Assembly (NCBI GenBank): GCA_013365365.1
Contig: JABVXU010000074.1
Span: 114,819-178,818 of the forward strand
Direction of reading: 5' to 3'
DNA from: Cruorifilaria tuberocauda
Lineage: Eukaryota; Nematoda; Chromadorea; Rhabditida; Onchocercidae
DNA: 64,000 bases
Below are positions 13,201 to 25,933 of this stretch, piece after piece. Below the pieces are notes generated by a model, which worked only from the letters and a program-made list of their open reading frames with translations, was not told the DNA's origin and ran no database searches. The translations under genes and the position numbers were made by a program. Position 1 is the stretch's first letter. Every line of letters begins with the position of its first letter.

Positions 13201-14273
13201 ATTTTACTTTATACAAATTTGAAGCCCTGCTGTTATATTTTTGTTGAGCATCACTTGTGTTACATCCATGTTGCTTGAAAAAATTGTTCTGGAAAAATGA
13301 AACATTATGTTCGCTTAATCTCTTCACACTGTTCGCAGAAGTTTAGACATTTGGACAGACGGAACAATAGTTATATCAAAGAATTTGCAAAATGATGAAG
13401 CAAGTCATGACATTCCAACATGCTTAATAACAAAAAGAATTAAATTAAACGATGCAGATGTCTGCCATAAAAGACCAAAGAGAAACGATTAAATACGACC
13501 ACATTTATTTATGAGAAAATTCGAGTTTCTAATTTCACAAAGTGTTTAGTGAACCATAATCTACATATTGATCAGAACTATCTTTAATCAAAACAAAAGA
13601 CTAAATCAACTTATAAATAAGAGGCGCTCTCGTCCTTTTTTCTATTTTCCAAAGCAAAGTATAAACGAACCGCTTTAGCATTTCCACCAACTTGCATAGC
13701 ACGCAGTTGTAACCACGTCCATTTAGTATCCAAAGTAGTGGATCGGACAAAACTGATATGAACGCCTAAATTGCGATGTATCGCCGAGCAATCGATACAT
13801 ATGAAAATACCATAAGTTATTGATGCCCATGTAGGATTACGCGCACCACAATCGAAACATTCCTGGATTAATGTCCATATTGCACGATATTGACTGATTA
13901 ACCAATTTAAATTTTCAACATTGGAAGCTAACTAACCTAATCTGTATAATTTTAACGTTTTCTTTTTTGATGGTCCTACTCGAATGCCCTCATCCCTATT
14001 GCAAGCATAAAAAAGTCACCCCATCTTTGTGGTTACTAATAAGGCATTGCTAGCTGATTTCTAATTCACAATCACTTTCAAGTTCTACAAATACCTCCGC
14101 TCATCATTTCCTGCTATCACTAAAAGGCAGTGAATAAAACCAGCAAAAAATAAAGAAATTTAACCTAAGAAAGATTCTTCACAAAAATATACTTTATTGC
14201 ATGATATAGAGCGAAGCTTCCGGAAAACTGCTTGAATATCTGCTTTTAAGGGTGCTTCTTCTGTTGCATCCAT
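10218..14273 (-). CDS. ARFGAP2: ADP-ribosylation factor GTPase-activating protein, ArfGAP2/3 type
   Basis: ArfGAP2/3 proteins stimulate GTP hydrolysis by Arf1 on COPI-coated Golgi membranes. Exons in order: 14193-14273, 13671-13862, 13208-13288, 12639-12855, 12173-12276, 11780-11980, 11397-11617, 10683-10800, 10348-10560, 10218-10277; about 495 residues, usual for the family. The zinc finger Cys-x2-Cys-x16-Cys-x2-Cys spans residues 29-52 and is followed by [14 protein letters not shown], whose Arg57 is the expected arginine finger. The third exon gives FFKQHGC and KYNSRA. The C-terminal family motifs are present: [38 protein letters not shown] and the YEAQSRL...ADLFGDG exon. Ten exons join in phase; the last 19 residues (from 10277) do not look conserved and are uncertain. 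It is an ArfGAP2/3 rather than an ArfGAP1 because of the repeated GMG-type C-terminal motifs; 2 versus 3 cannot be decided. Confidence 0.93.
12012..12100. repeat. Short tandem repeat in an ArfGAP intron
   Basis: Three imperfect copies of an AAAAAAGAAAAGATTTA unit, with spacing of about 25-30 nt, lie in the intron between the exons 11780-11980 and 12173-12276. Confidence 0.7.
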
Positions 14274-15426
14274 TTTATTTCTTCTTTCTTAAACACGGGT
14301 TGACAATCACGTCACTGACAAATTGCGGTAAAGATTAAGTTGGAATTTTGCAAAAGATATTTTTGCAAGATTTTCTCGAACTTATTCAAATTATTCAGCA
14401 TAAAATGTATCAGTCTACGATATCGAAAATGTTTTACATAACAGGACCAAATCGCCAACTACCAAAAAATCCATCTAACCTAGGATCAGAATGGAACGCA
14501 AACAATAATTCAATAATTGATACGTACATGACAGGTTATAAGCTAAAGTCGTCAAAACATTATGTAAAACACGTAATGTTGCATGATCAGTAGATTGCTA
14601 GACAATATGATGCACTGAACATCCAGCTCCATTACGACACTCCATAACGAATGACGTGATAGTTCCACGTAGCAAAATCCAAAATCGTAACGTCGGCATA
14701 TGCGCTGTGCAAACTTAACATCTCATTCCGCGGTGACCATTTGAGACGTACTACGGACCACGTGCCGATATTTGGCGGAAATCCATCTCAAATATTCTTT
14801 CAGTCTTAACGGAAATTTAAAATTATAGACTAGAATGTATTTCTTCCATAAACCAATTAATTACATTAATGTCAGCGAATTCTTTTTTCAAGTTTTTAAT
14901 ATAAATAGGAAATAATAATCCCGTGTTACGAGAAATAACGAATTAAATATAATTCATTGCACAGCTGTTAAAATGCAATACAAAATATAAAATAATAGAA
15001 GGAGGCTTAAGAACTAATTCAAATTAGAGAGAGTTTTTCAGAAAAAAGCTAAATTAAAGTGATTTTAGAGATGAAAAAGTAGTTCTTGGGAAACACTTCA
15101 AACAAAACAATTTTACAATGAAAATCTCGACTTTTACCATTAATTAAACCGTATCTTCTGCTTAAATTACTGCAGTTATGCGATGTGCTAAGGTTGAGCT
15201 GTTGCACCTGTAAGAAATTGACGAAATCATTTGTAAATTCCTCAACAATCATAAGTTTTGTCTTTGTTACATTAGTTCTTTACTACTTCGTTCTTTGTTT
15301 AGACATTGTTAAATCATTCTCCGAAAAACAATATTACGCCGCACAAAAATCTAATCATACACACTATATCAATTGATACTATTGATGCATATAAAAATGA
15401 CTATATTTTGAGTAAAAATTTTCGAA
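14274..15426. other. Spacer between WASHC4 3' end and ArfGAP start
   Basis: Both flanking genes are on the minus strand, so this 1.15 kb holds the WASHC4 3' UTR and the ArfGAP upstream region. Apart from the CpG-rich block at 14632-14787, it is ordinary A+T-rich sequence. Confidence 0.5.
14632..14787 (-). other. CpG-rich open block with a WD40-like reading
   Basis: This 156 nt block is about 47% G+C with around a dozen CpG pairs, against about 30% in its flanks. On the minus strand it is open for 51 codons between two stops, with a reading (GTWSVVRLKWSPRNEM, then DVTILDFATWNYH) that resembles one WD40 blade. No donor, start codon or further blade was found. It sits about 0.4-0.5 kb upstream of the ArfGAP start codon, so it may instead be a promoter or first-exon element; a relic exon is the other possibility. 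Confidence 0.3.
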
Positions 15427-18400
15427 TTAAATCAGTAAATTATTATGGGCGAATTTACCGTGACTTGAATTGAAGAATATTTTGGCCGAGCTGAATATGT
15501 ACGAAAGTAACTGGAATTCCTGAAACATAAGATTAATGGTACAGAAATGATGAAGCATGAAAAACAAGGAGATCGGTAATAATTCAAGCGATCGAAAGTT
15601 AGAAAAGCTTGCTTTTTCATCTTTTTTTAAAAGACCATGGAAATTTCAAATTAATTTTTCAAGCGAAAATTGAATTCTACAAAAAGTCTCATCTTCTTAA
15701 AAATACGCCACACAATTTACGGCAGATACTTTTTGGTATTGATCAAGCCTTGCTAGACGAATTGCTGCGGATGGATCTAATGCAATTTTGGTGGATGAAC
15801 TTCTAGAGCAAAGTGAAGCATTGACAATTTCTTCTTCACATTCACGGGCTACCGATTGAAACCAATTTAAATTCGAAAAATAAATGTGCTGATCTAGTAG
15901 TACCAGGATAAATGCTACACCTAAAAATTTTTGAATTCTAAAGTTTTTCCACTTGAAAATATTGAAATCCCGGAATTTTTAAACTTACTTTATGCTAATT
16001 TTTTCTAAGTTGAAACTTTTAGAAGCTTTTACTTATTAAAATATAAAAAAGGTGTTCTGAATTTTCGCTGCGCGATTAATTTTGCTATTGAATTTCTACG
16101 AAATTCTGCTATACCAAGAATAAATCCATCATCAGTGAAGGTATTATTTTGTTTCGCTCTTCGTCCTAATTTCCCTTTGCAGGATAGCATGCGATCCACA
16201 TAGTTGATCGTCAACGGTGGCACAATCATGTAAAAGAAGTTTAAATGTTCATATTTCGCATTCCCGCATAATTCTGGTGCAAACGCTTCCACCAGAATCT
16301 GAAATTTGTACCCTTTGCATATGTTTCAAATTAAAAAAAAATTTACAGGAATTTTTCGCTATATTCATCAATAGATTGGCTTGACTCTGATTATCGACCT
16401 GTAAATAGTTGTCTGATTGATTAATATTCTTCTTTGCCACATCGAAAACATTATCCAACACTCTAGCAGCATTGATACTTTCTGGCGATAGTTTTGCACT
16501 GACTGCGAGCGGTTCAAAAAGCGGAATATCATCGAAATTGGGCAGAAATCCCAAGGACTGCATATTCGCTTCAATACCACCCGATCTGCAATGTTAGGAA
16601 TCTGAAACAATTAATTATTTCGAAATCGGGAAAACTTGAGATCCATATTATGATACATCAGCAATTTCTTCCTCAAATGATTCAAATGAGAAAAATATTT
16701 GGAAATGTGAAATTATCGAAATCAAAATTCCAACCCAAAAAAGAAGATTTGAGTTGGAAATCATTCATTTAAATTGAATATTTAAATGAGATTATCTGAA
16801 GATTTCCTATAAAACTAAAAAGTAGAAGGAAATTTTTCAACGTTAATCACTAATTAGAAACATCTGACAAAAAATTGAACCTTCAAACTTCAAAGATTAT
16901 TTGAGATATAAAATCTTAATATTTGATACTTGCATCTTTCTATACTAAAAGAAGTGCATGACATTTTCAGTATTCAAAGTCAATCATGAAATTTTCTCTT
17001 ATTTTTTTAGAGCTAATTATTAATTAACGACATCTAACAAGAAATCAATATTTTTCAACATCAACCATTTTTTGAGGTATAAAATCTTAAAACACAGTGA
17101 GAAAGATGGAACGAAGCAAAAATATACCAGTATTCTCTATCATGCAGAGCAGGTTTTTATAGCATTACCATACTAAGACTGCTAAATTAAGCACTTCAGG
17201 ATTCATTTGGATCTTTAATCAGCTAAACTATTAATTTATTGCGATAAAAAACGGAATAGAGAAACGACCTGACAAGCCTTACGTAACCCATAACATTTCC
17301 GATCTCAGTGATCAAAATACGTAATTTGTCCAAATACAGATCATCATCTGCAACACCAAGGACACGAATTGCAGCGCTGAAACGTTGTGCTCGATTTACT
17401 GGATACTGAAATGAAATAAGGATAAACATTTCCCGCTAAGTTCAATTATTCGTTAAATACAAGTAAGTGAAAATTTAAATTGTTGAAGTTTGTCAGACAA
17501 ATATATTTTTACAAATATTTGTTCAAAATTTTCGTATTTTCTAAGAAAAACGATATTAAAAATCAAAAACTTGAAGATCATTAGATAATTACGGAAATAA
17601 GCTTTCTAATATCCCTCGTGTATTTTCCTTTCTTTATTTCTACTTTCGAGCTCTTGAACTTAATAATCAAGAAAAAATATTTCCATGCAAAAAAAATAAA
17701 GAAATACAAGTTCACATATATCGAAAAACTAATCATTTTTCCAAGTTTTTCAGCGTTCTCGCGAAAATATCGTTCATCCTTAATTAACTGATTCCTAATA
17801 CGATCATCATATAAGAGTTGTGAGAAAATGTAGAATTTCTTTTTGAGAAACTGATAAGCATGATTGATCTACAATGTACTGAGAATCAACGAAACTAATA
17901 AAATTGGATGCTTTTTCTTTTATTTTTGAATAATTAGTTTTCAAACATTTATTTTCGTTTTACATTTCCAAACATTCAAAGAGGTTAAAAATATTTAAAC
18001 CCTGATATTACATTATGAAAATTCTCAAAATTAGTACTACGAATTTGAAAATGAAGAAATTCAAACACAAATAAATAGGAGTTTACTCACATGCTTCACC
18101 AATCAATTTATGAGTAAATTTACAGACTTTTCTTATTCTCACATCTGTTACTTTGAACGTTCGTATCTGGTACTAAAGAAATTTGGAAGAGAAATAAATA
18201 AGCTTATCAAAGAAAATGATGAAAATTACTGGGTTAAATCATACCGTCGTATGCATAATACCCATACCATGGGTTCGTATCGAATTAGCGACATGTTCTA
18301 CAGTTAATATTGTTAACTGCTTGCTTTTACTATCCTTTTCGATGAAAAACTGAAAATTAACTTCCAAGAAACATAATGAATAAAAAACATCTAATATAAT

Positions 18401-21400
18401 ATTTGTTTCAGGCTAATAACTCTTTGAATAGTTTTAAACTGATTTACTGCACCAACGGAAATTTTAATTAGTTTATTAATAACCGAATTTCATAATTCAA
18501 ACACCGATAGAATAAATTGTTAGAATTATAATTTATAAATAAAGTTCTATTATAACTAGAAAATGTTCATTTGCAATGCTATAGGAAATCATTCACCTGT
18601 TCATTTAAATTATAGTCATAGCGTTCCACAAATGAATCGATATTTCGAGCAACAAATAATACATCCGGACCTTGATCAAGCTTTTGGAATGGCAGATGAC
18701 TTTGGCATAAGATTAAATTATATTTTTGTTTAGCCAACAAACTCATCGCCAAATAGGTGTTCGAATCATGCAAAGCGACAGCTGTCAAGTTATAGAATGT
18801 ACTTTCCAAATACTTCTCAACATATCCTAAAATCTTGATAAATTAAAGAGAGAAGAGCAATTTTGTAAAATATTTCACGAAGAAATTTGCTGTTCAATCT
18901 ACCAACCCATTGCGCAGTTTTATGGCCACATTCTTTTTACTGAATTTATTAACCTCTTGCTTTTTAATGACAAGCTACACTGAATGCTTGAAGAAAGTCT
19001 AGTAATACTAATTTTTACGCTAATGCTAGTAATATTCCAATAGTGTTTTAGCATGAAAAATAAAGGTTACTTTTAACATCAATTAATCGATCAAATAACT
19101 GCACCGTCGGCATTTGCAATAAATTTACTAAACGCATGTTTATATCATGCATCGGATTTTTTGGCGTACGATCATCGAGTTGAAGGTGAGAATGAACGGT
19201 TAACCGTAAATCTGTTTCTACTGCTTCACATAATTTCTTCATATATAACTGAAAATAATTTCATTATATCTGAAATGATATGTTTATACTATTAAAATAT
19301 GAAATAAAAATAAAAAGTGAATGCAGAGTAATTTAAACTAGATACAATTAGAAAATTTTAATATTTTATTTCATTGAACAATCAATATTGCATCTTTAGC
19401 AACGAAACCGAATGACGATATCCTGTGACTTACAAGTTGTAATTTGAAACGGTAGCAATTCGCACAGCATTGGAATTTCAGTTAAACTTTGCAAGTGAAA
19501 AAATATTTGGACGGAGATCTTGCTCAAATGTTAAAGTTGATGATATAGCCTAGATTAATAATCCCGTTTAAAGATATTCTCAAACTTATACGAATCTTAT
19601 ACAGTACTTCCGAATTAAAATTCAACCTTTTCATACAACTCATATAATTCATCACATATTGATTCCTTGATCCTTATGGCAAGCGTGCTCTCATCTGAAC
19701 CCAGTATTGTTTCTATGTCATTGATGGCGCCGAAGAAAAACTGTGCAAAAAATTAAATTGCATAAGAGAATTTGATAGGAAAAATTCTGCAATGTTCAGG
19801 AATAAAAATGACATAAACATAAGCATAAAGCATAAGCAAGATGTTATGAGACGTGGTGATTGCATTTTCCAAGTGACGTTTCAATCCAATATTATGAAAT
19901 ATACACAAAAAACACTGAACGAACCTCAGGTCGTGAACTGTTATCCTCAATAATTGAGTTAAAATATGCAGCAATAAAAGACCGGTGCCAGAACAAAAAT
20001 GAACAATTGCAGGTGCGAAAAACAATGTTTTCTAATGATGAAAGAGTTTCGAGACGTACAAGTAATTCATCCATCTTTTCAGCATCATTGCCACGAAATA
20101 TTTTCTATAATATATACAGACAATTCTCAAAAAAGAATTGTCCATAAATGAGGAAAGGTTCCATTTCTACAACTGAGTAAACGCGAGCTAGTTACACTTA
20201 ACAAAAAGCAATGCACATTGCTTGCAAGATAAAAACGTGAAGCAAAATAAATGTATACTTGAAATGAATCAGTATAAAAAACGAAGCACTCACTGTATAA
20301 CAAACCATGTCTAATGCTATTCCCACAACAATTAAACTAGTCCGCGAAACTGAAATAACAAAAATTAGTTAAATATCTTTGAAAAATAAGATAACTTCGC
20401 AAATTTTGGGAAACCAAACAGTAAATACTTCCTGCAAATCAATTTATGTTGATTAAAATTGTAAAAGTTATGCAAGAATCTAATTTCACTTTAAAATCAA
20501 ACAAAAAAAGAAAACATTTACTGGAGCCCGAAAGAGCATTCTCAGCAACGGTTAGTGCAGAAAGTGTGTCGACCGTACGGTAAGAAAAATCTGACTCGCT
20601 ACGAATTATCTGGTGTACCGTATTGAGCAGATGGATAAGCTTAACGCTGCAGTATTGCACTGCTTCTTGACAACTTTCTAAAACATTATACCACCATTTG
20701 CAGAATATGTCCTCGATTTCCTATAAAAAAATCAAAAGGTAACAAAAATTTTTTTTACGCATATGAAAATCAAGAAAATATCCTGAGGCTTAGTTAAAGT
20801 ATTTTTATGAATTTCATCATTTGATTTAGGTAAATAATATCTTAGTTACGACCCAAAAACTGGAATAAGAAAAGGAATAGAATAGAAGATACATTCTTCT
20901 GCATTGTACTATTTTTTCTAATGGAAAAAAACTGAATAGATATAGAAAGAGAACAACAACTGGAAGCATCAAAAGTGTTGATTGAAATTTCTATACAGAA
21001 ATGATGATTTCTGCTAATTTATATACCCGCTTACCAATATATAAAAAAATCTTCCAAGATCGGAAACGTTGCTGTGTTAAAATATGAAATAAGGATGCTA
21101 AAAACTTCAAATTCCATACAGTACTAAGAATAATCTGCTAAAAAGTGAAATAATACCTTAATTGTTTCAATTAAACGGAAAGCGGCTGAAGCAGAACTGC
21201 GTGATATAGCTTTCTGTTCTACTACCAATCTACTCATTAAAGTTTTTAAAAGGCGACACAATAAATCTGCATAGCGTATACCCTGAAAAATTCAAATTGC
21301 TTTCGTAAATTTCCTATGCAAAAAATGAGAGGATCAAAAATCTCTCGAATTCTTTAACTTCCATCATACAAATTCCTTGCAGTATCTCATATTTTAATAC

Positions 21401-24400
21401 GAAACACGTATATTAATCAAAATCCACGGATTTCATCCTTAATTTTTTTTATTGTCGTCTTTTACTAATTTCAAAAATAACCTGTCTGATTTAGATCAAT
21501 AAATGGAATTTGTATCCGATAAATCATTCGATATATAATAGCCTTACCAAGAATTATTCTACAGGAATGCAAACTAGATATCACAGCATAAAAAACAATT
21601 GATTTTATTTATTTTTAAGCAAAAAAAATTACTCGCAAAAAAAGTGAAATTCGCAGTGTCAGCTGATCCTTCGACATTTGTTCAGGTGTTTCTTTCAATT
21701 TTTCATTCATATCACATTTCCATTCCTCCAGCTGGAATATTAAAATAGAAATTATTTTGATTATTTTACATAGAATGGAGAATTATTCACGTTTTTTTCC
21801 TTTTTTGGAGGAAGAAGAAGAAGAATAGAGAAACAAATGAAATTCTTTTAACTGGAATACTTTTGGAATTTAGTACATTTTGGGTGAATCATAGTTCTTT
21901 TTACAAACGTGAATATATAAATCACATAAGGATTGCTTAATTTGTAAAATTCTATCAAAAAAAAAAGTGTATGACGCAACAATTCCAAAAATACTAACGA
22001 TAAAATACTATATATTTATTATACGAAGCTTTATAGAAATTCATTAAACAAAGCTGTAATATAACAACATTAAAAGCTGCTAAATAGATTTATCTCTGAT
22101 CATCAAAATTAAAACAAAAATATTTACTAAAACACACATCCATGCACACCATTTTCTTCCTGTACGGTTAAGTGAGTGCTGGGATACTTTCCTCTACACT
22201 GCTTCGGAAGAAAAAATAGAAAGCTAAAATTCCGTATATAAAATGTATTTTACTTACCACATTTGCTACGTTAGTTGCTTCTCGTGGCAATGCTTCCATA
22301 TTTTGAGTAAATTGAGAAGATTTTGCAACAGTCATTGCAGTTATCATTTTCTTATCAATCACGCGATCTACTTCAATCATATTTTCCAGCATAAATTCAC
22401 ATGGAGACCAAATTACATATCCAGATAGATGGAATAATGGGAGCTCAAATAAATTTAAAAGTGAAATAATATATCAAATGTGTTGTATTGGCTATTAATA
22501 AATCCGTTTATTTTCAATAAATGCCAACTATAAGGTGAAAGATTCATTGTAATAAGTTTATTGGCATCGTCCGAATATCAGTATTGAATTTTATTTAAAA
22601 AAATAGAACACAATTTATACAGTCCAATATGTCCTTTTGATACCTGCGCAATAACATCTAGAAAAATCATTCTAATATTCCAATATTTCATTTAATTTAA
22701 TCCCAAAATTAGTAGTGTGAAATACTATGGAATATATTTGATTTATTAAAAATATTAGGAAACATTATGTTAACCTTAAAACTATGTACTCGAAGTAATC
22801 AATCAGTATGTACGAGATAATAATACCTTTTGCAACTCTCATACCTTTTTATAACTGTTCCAAATGGTTCGCATCATTTTTTTATCAACAGTTCGGAATA
22901 TGAACATATGGCATAAGGCAAGAGCAACAATTGCCATTAGATGTCGCTTATCAGGCATATCATCTGCTGAAGCGTGATCAGAGAAGCAAGAATACAGATG
23001 TGAAAGCCATGTAAACGTCATTTAAAAAAAATTATGGTAGTTACCTAATAGTTTTAATCAAAAAATGAGTAAATTTGAAATCTCTGAACTTTCTACGAAG
23101 TCTGAAATTAGAAAAAACTTTAACGAAAATTTCAAATGACAAACTTCAAAGTTTCAGATGCGAAATCAAAGTTTCAATTAAAAATTCCATAAAGTTGGCA
23201 AATTTTATTTGATTATAGAATTTATTCAAGTATTAGAAGCAAATAAGGGATATGTACCAGCTACTCGATCCCAGCTTTCGAACATTTCAATTGTTACCCC
23301 TTTCATTCGTTCATTGAATTGAATATTTTCATGTATATTTTTCTCGAATGTTTGTTGACAACAACTCTGCAAACTGACCATCAATATATATTTAAAACTT
23401 TTGAAGCAAATAAGTAACAAACTAAAATTTATAAAATCAAAATTTTTATAAAAGATAATCTTAGAGTTTTGAAATAATTAAGAAAGAAAATATTAATAAT
23501 GAAAATTCTTTGGAAAATTTTCATTTGTTCATTTTGAGTTCTCATGAGACATAAAATAAATTAAAAGATGTTTTAACAATTTAGTTATTAAATTATCCAA
23601 ACATCCAGGTACCGTGCCTTCTTAATCTTAACAATTCAAAACACGGATGTCATATTAGTGGTCATATGAATACTAAATTTAAAATGGATGGCAATATAGC
23701 TATATTCTTGTTTTTCTGATTTATAATGTACGAAACAGGCACCTGGGTTTCTTGGAATAGTGCTTGCTTGATTAATCATTATATTATTGTAAATATTATT
23801 AAGTCTTTCCAATTTTACATTTTTCATTAATAAATATATACTAAATTGCTACCTTGTAGAGGTTAGCTTGCATAATTGATTGATTGATGCTTGCAATTAC
23901 TTGTTGAAGAGGTTGCAATAAATCTGATTTTGCATCAAACTGAGACGGATTATGAGCTATCGATTGCATTGCTCTGAAAATTTTCTTGGAATTTCAAAAC
24001 AGTGAATTGATTCATAGTCGAGTATTGGAGAATTTCTATTGCAGTTTAATTTTCATAAAAAAAAGGCATAACGGAGATTTCTTTCTGAAAAATAAATATA
24101 ATCACTAGAATTTTTAAAGAATAAGAATCCTGGAAAACTGGAAGAATAATTGGACTATTTATCACCTAACTAATTAAAAAAAATCAGCTCATCACACCTG
24201 TTCTAATAGAACAAAATTTAAATACATTAAATCATAAAACCATGCTTATTTTTTTTAAACTAATATTGTTATCAGAGGATAAAACAGATCAGATAGACGG
24301 GAATCTCCTTCACAATTTCCAAGTGTACCACAGGAATGAAAAAACTGGAGATCTTCATAGTTATACATACTTTCTCCAATATTTATTAGCCATTTCATTA

Positions 24401-25933
24401 CCATTCAACTTTGACAAGTCTTTAATTTTGAACTTCATAAATCTTATCTATAATTTCAATTACACCATGCTATCCCCGTTGCTTTTAAGATAATTCAATA
24501 ATATGATCCGATATACATTTTTTTATTTTCATCGATTCTAATTTTCTCAATTTCAATTTAATTTTCTTAATTTTAATTTGCCTTCAATAAAAATATTTAC
24601 GAAGCTTATTTATTTTCTATATCAAGTAAAGATAAATGCTCAGTTATTTTAAATATAAATATTTCTTTATAATTCAACAATCCTGAATGGTTTGAGAATG
24701 TTCTATATAGGAAGTTGGAGGCTACAAACAATTAGTTGTTACCTATAATATGATTGCCAGTGTTGCTGCAAAGTGGACTGCTGACTTATAATTTCGTCAA
24801 GTGAAATCAAAACAGATAATAGTACGCCAAGTGAACGCCACATCCTCACCAATTTTCTTTCTTGAGCTCGCTCCAAAACACTACTCCTAAAAATATGACA
24901 AAAGAAGCAAAAACATAAAGCAGTAATTTTGCTAATTTTATACTGCAAAATAAACAGTAGTCCTTTTTCGCAAAGTTTCGCTTAAAATTTAAATGAAAAA
25001 CTGATAAAATAATGAAGAAAATACATTCGTCAGATCTGTATATTCAGTATGAGATAAATTTCATAGTAAGAACTCAGATTGGTTCTCTATCAGTTACAAT
25101 ACAATACAACACATATTCCTTAAATAGATTTTTAAACTGATAGTGTGTTCCCTCCCAGAGATATTCGCAAAATACCGAAACTTCAAATTCTTCAATCTTA
25201 AATTTGTTGTTTTATGCAGATCTTGCACCATAGCTAATATACAAGTTTAAAAAGAAAAAAAAATTTAATCCTCAATGAAAAAGTTAGATTTAAACAGCTG
25301 TGAGAAAAATTCCTTGCATATGTGACTAATATCGAGACAGATCACTTAATTTTTCAATGATTGAACAAATTTTTTAGCTTCTTCGTTTATTAAACAAGAG
25401 CTTCAAATTAAATGGGAAAATTTTGGGCAAACAAAATGAAACTTACTTTAAGGTAAGAAAAGCATAAAGTTGAGAAATGATATTACGAAAAACTTCATAA
25501 CAACGGTTAACAAAAACGTGGAGTTGTTGAAGTTTCGGCAAAAATTGAGCAATCATTTTCACACTACCACCCTCTGATGATAAGCATCCATCAGCTATCA
25601 AAAAAAAGTATTAATATCACTGAAAACGTTTAAAATCAACTGAGTTAAATAATTCAACATTTTATTTCCAACTCATCTGATAAAACGGCAATAAAGTAGA
25701 AAGATAGTCTAATTCTTCTGCAATTTATCCTTTATTTTGTCAACAATTTTTTTTAAATTACCATCTTCTCCGTAAATAATCAATGCGTCGTAGAATGTGC
25801 TTCGTGCTTTTTCCACTAGGATATCCACTTCCAAGATAAGAGTGGAAAATGTAATGATACATTTATCAACAACAGCATTTCCACTGTGAGTCAATTCTAC
25901 CACCTTCCGTCCCGAATCATAAAAACAGTCGTT
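15427..25933 (-). CDS. WASHC4: WASH complex subunit 4 (SWIP), 5' end not found
   Basis: WASHC4/SWIP belongs to the WASH complex, which activates Arp2/3 to form actin on endosomes during sorting. Exons in order: 25762-25933, 25447-25594, 24743-24886, 23853-23973, 23258-23366, 22845-22966, 22258-22443, 21633-21731, 21157-21282, 20522-20720, 20294-20349, 19925-20104, 19627-19740, 19071-19248, 18597-18826, 18245-18349, 17716-17868, 17269-17405, 16399-16585, 16115-16298, 15730-15920, 15427-15519. All phases agree and give about 1077 residues; the human protein has about 1170, so roughly 80-90 N-terminal residues are missing upstream of 25933. Family blocks seen: [73 protein letters not shown] and the final [13 protein letters not shown]. 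There is no known catalytic site; it is a long helical scaffold. Identification is firm from the matched order of blocks. Confidence 0.93.

Noticed and set aside
15049..15252. A 14 nt match (GCACATCGCATAAC) to an ArfGAP exon, hinting at a duplicated exon upstream of that gene.
   Set aside because: No similarity extends beyond the 14 bases, and matches of this length are expected by chance in 64 kb.
15520..15729. A minus-strand segment reading [14 protein letters not shown] as an extra WASHC4 exon.
   Set aside because: Joining the exons on either side directly gives the expected family alignment in phase, so this is intron.
22967..23021. An apparent extension of a WASHC4 exon ([12 protein letters not shown] reading).
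   Set aside because: A stop precedes it with no acceptor; the AG at 22968-22967 gives correct phase and alignment instead.
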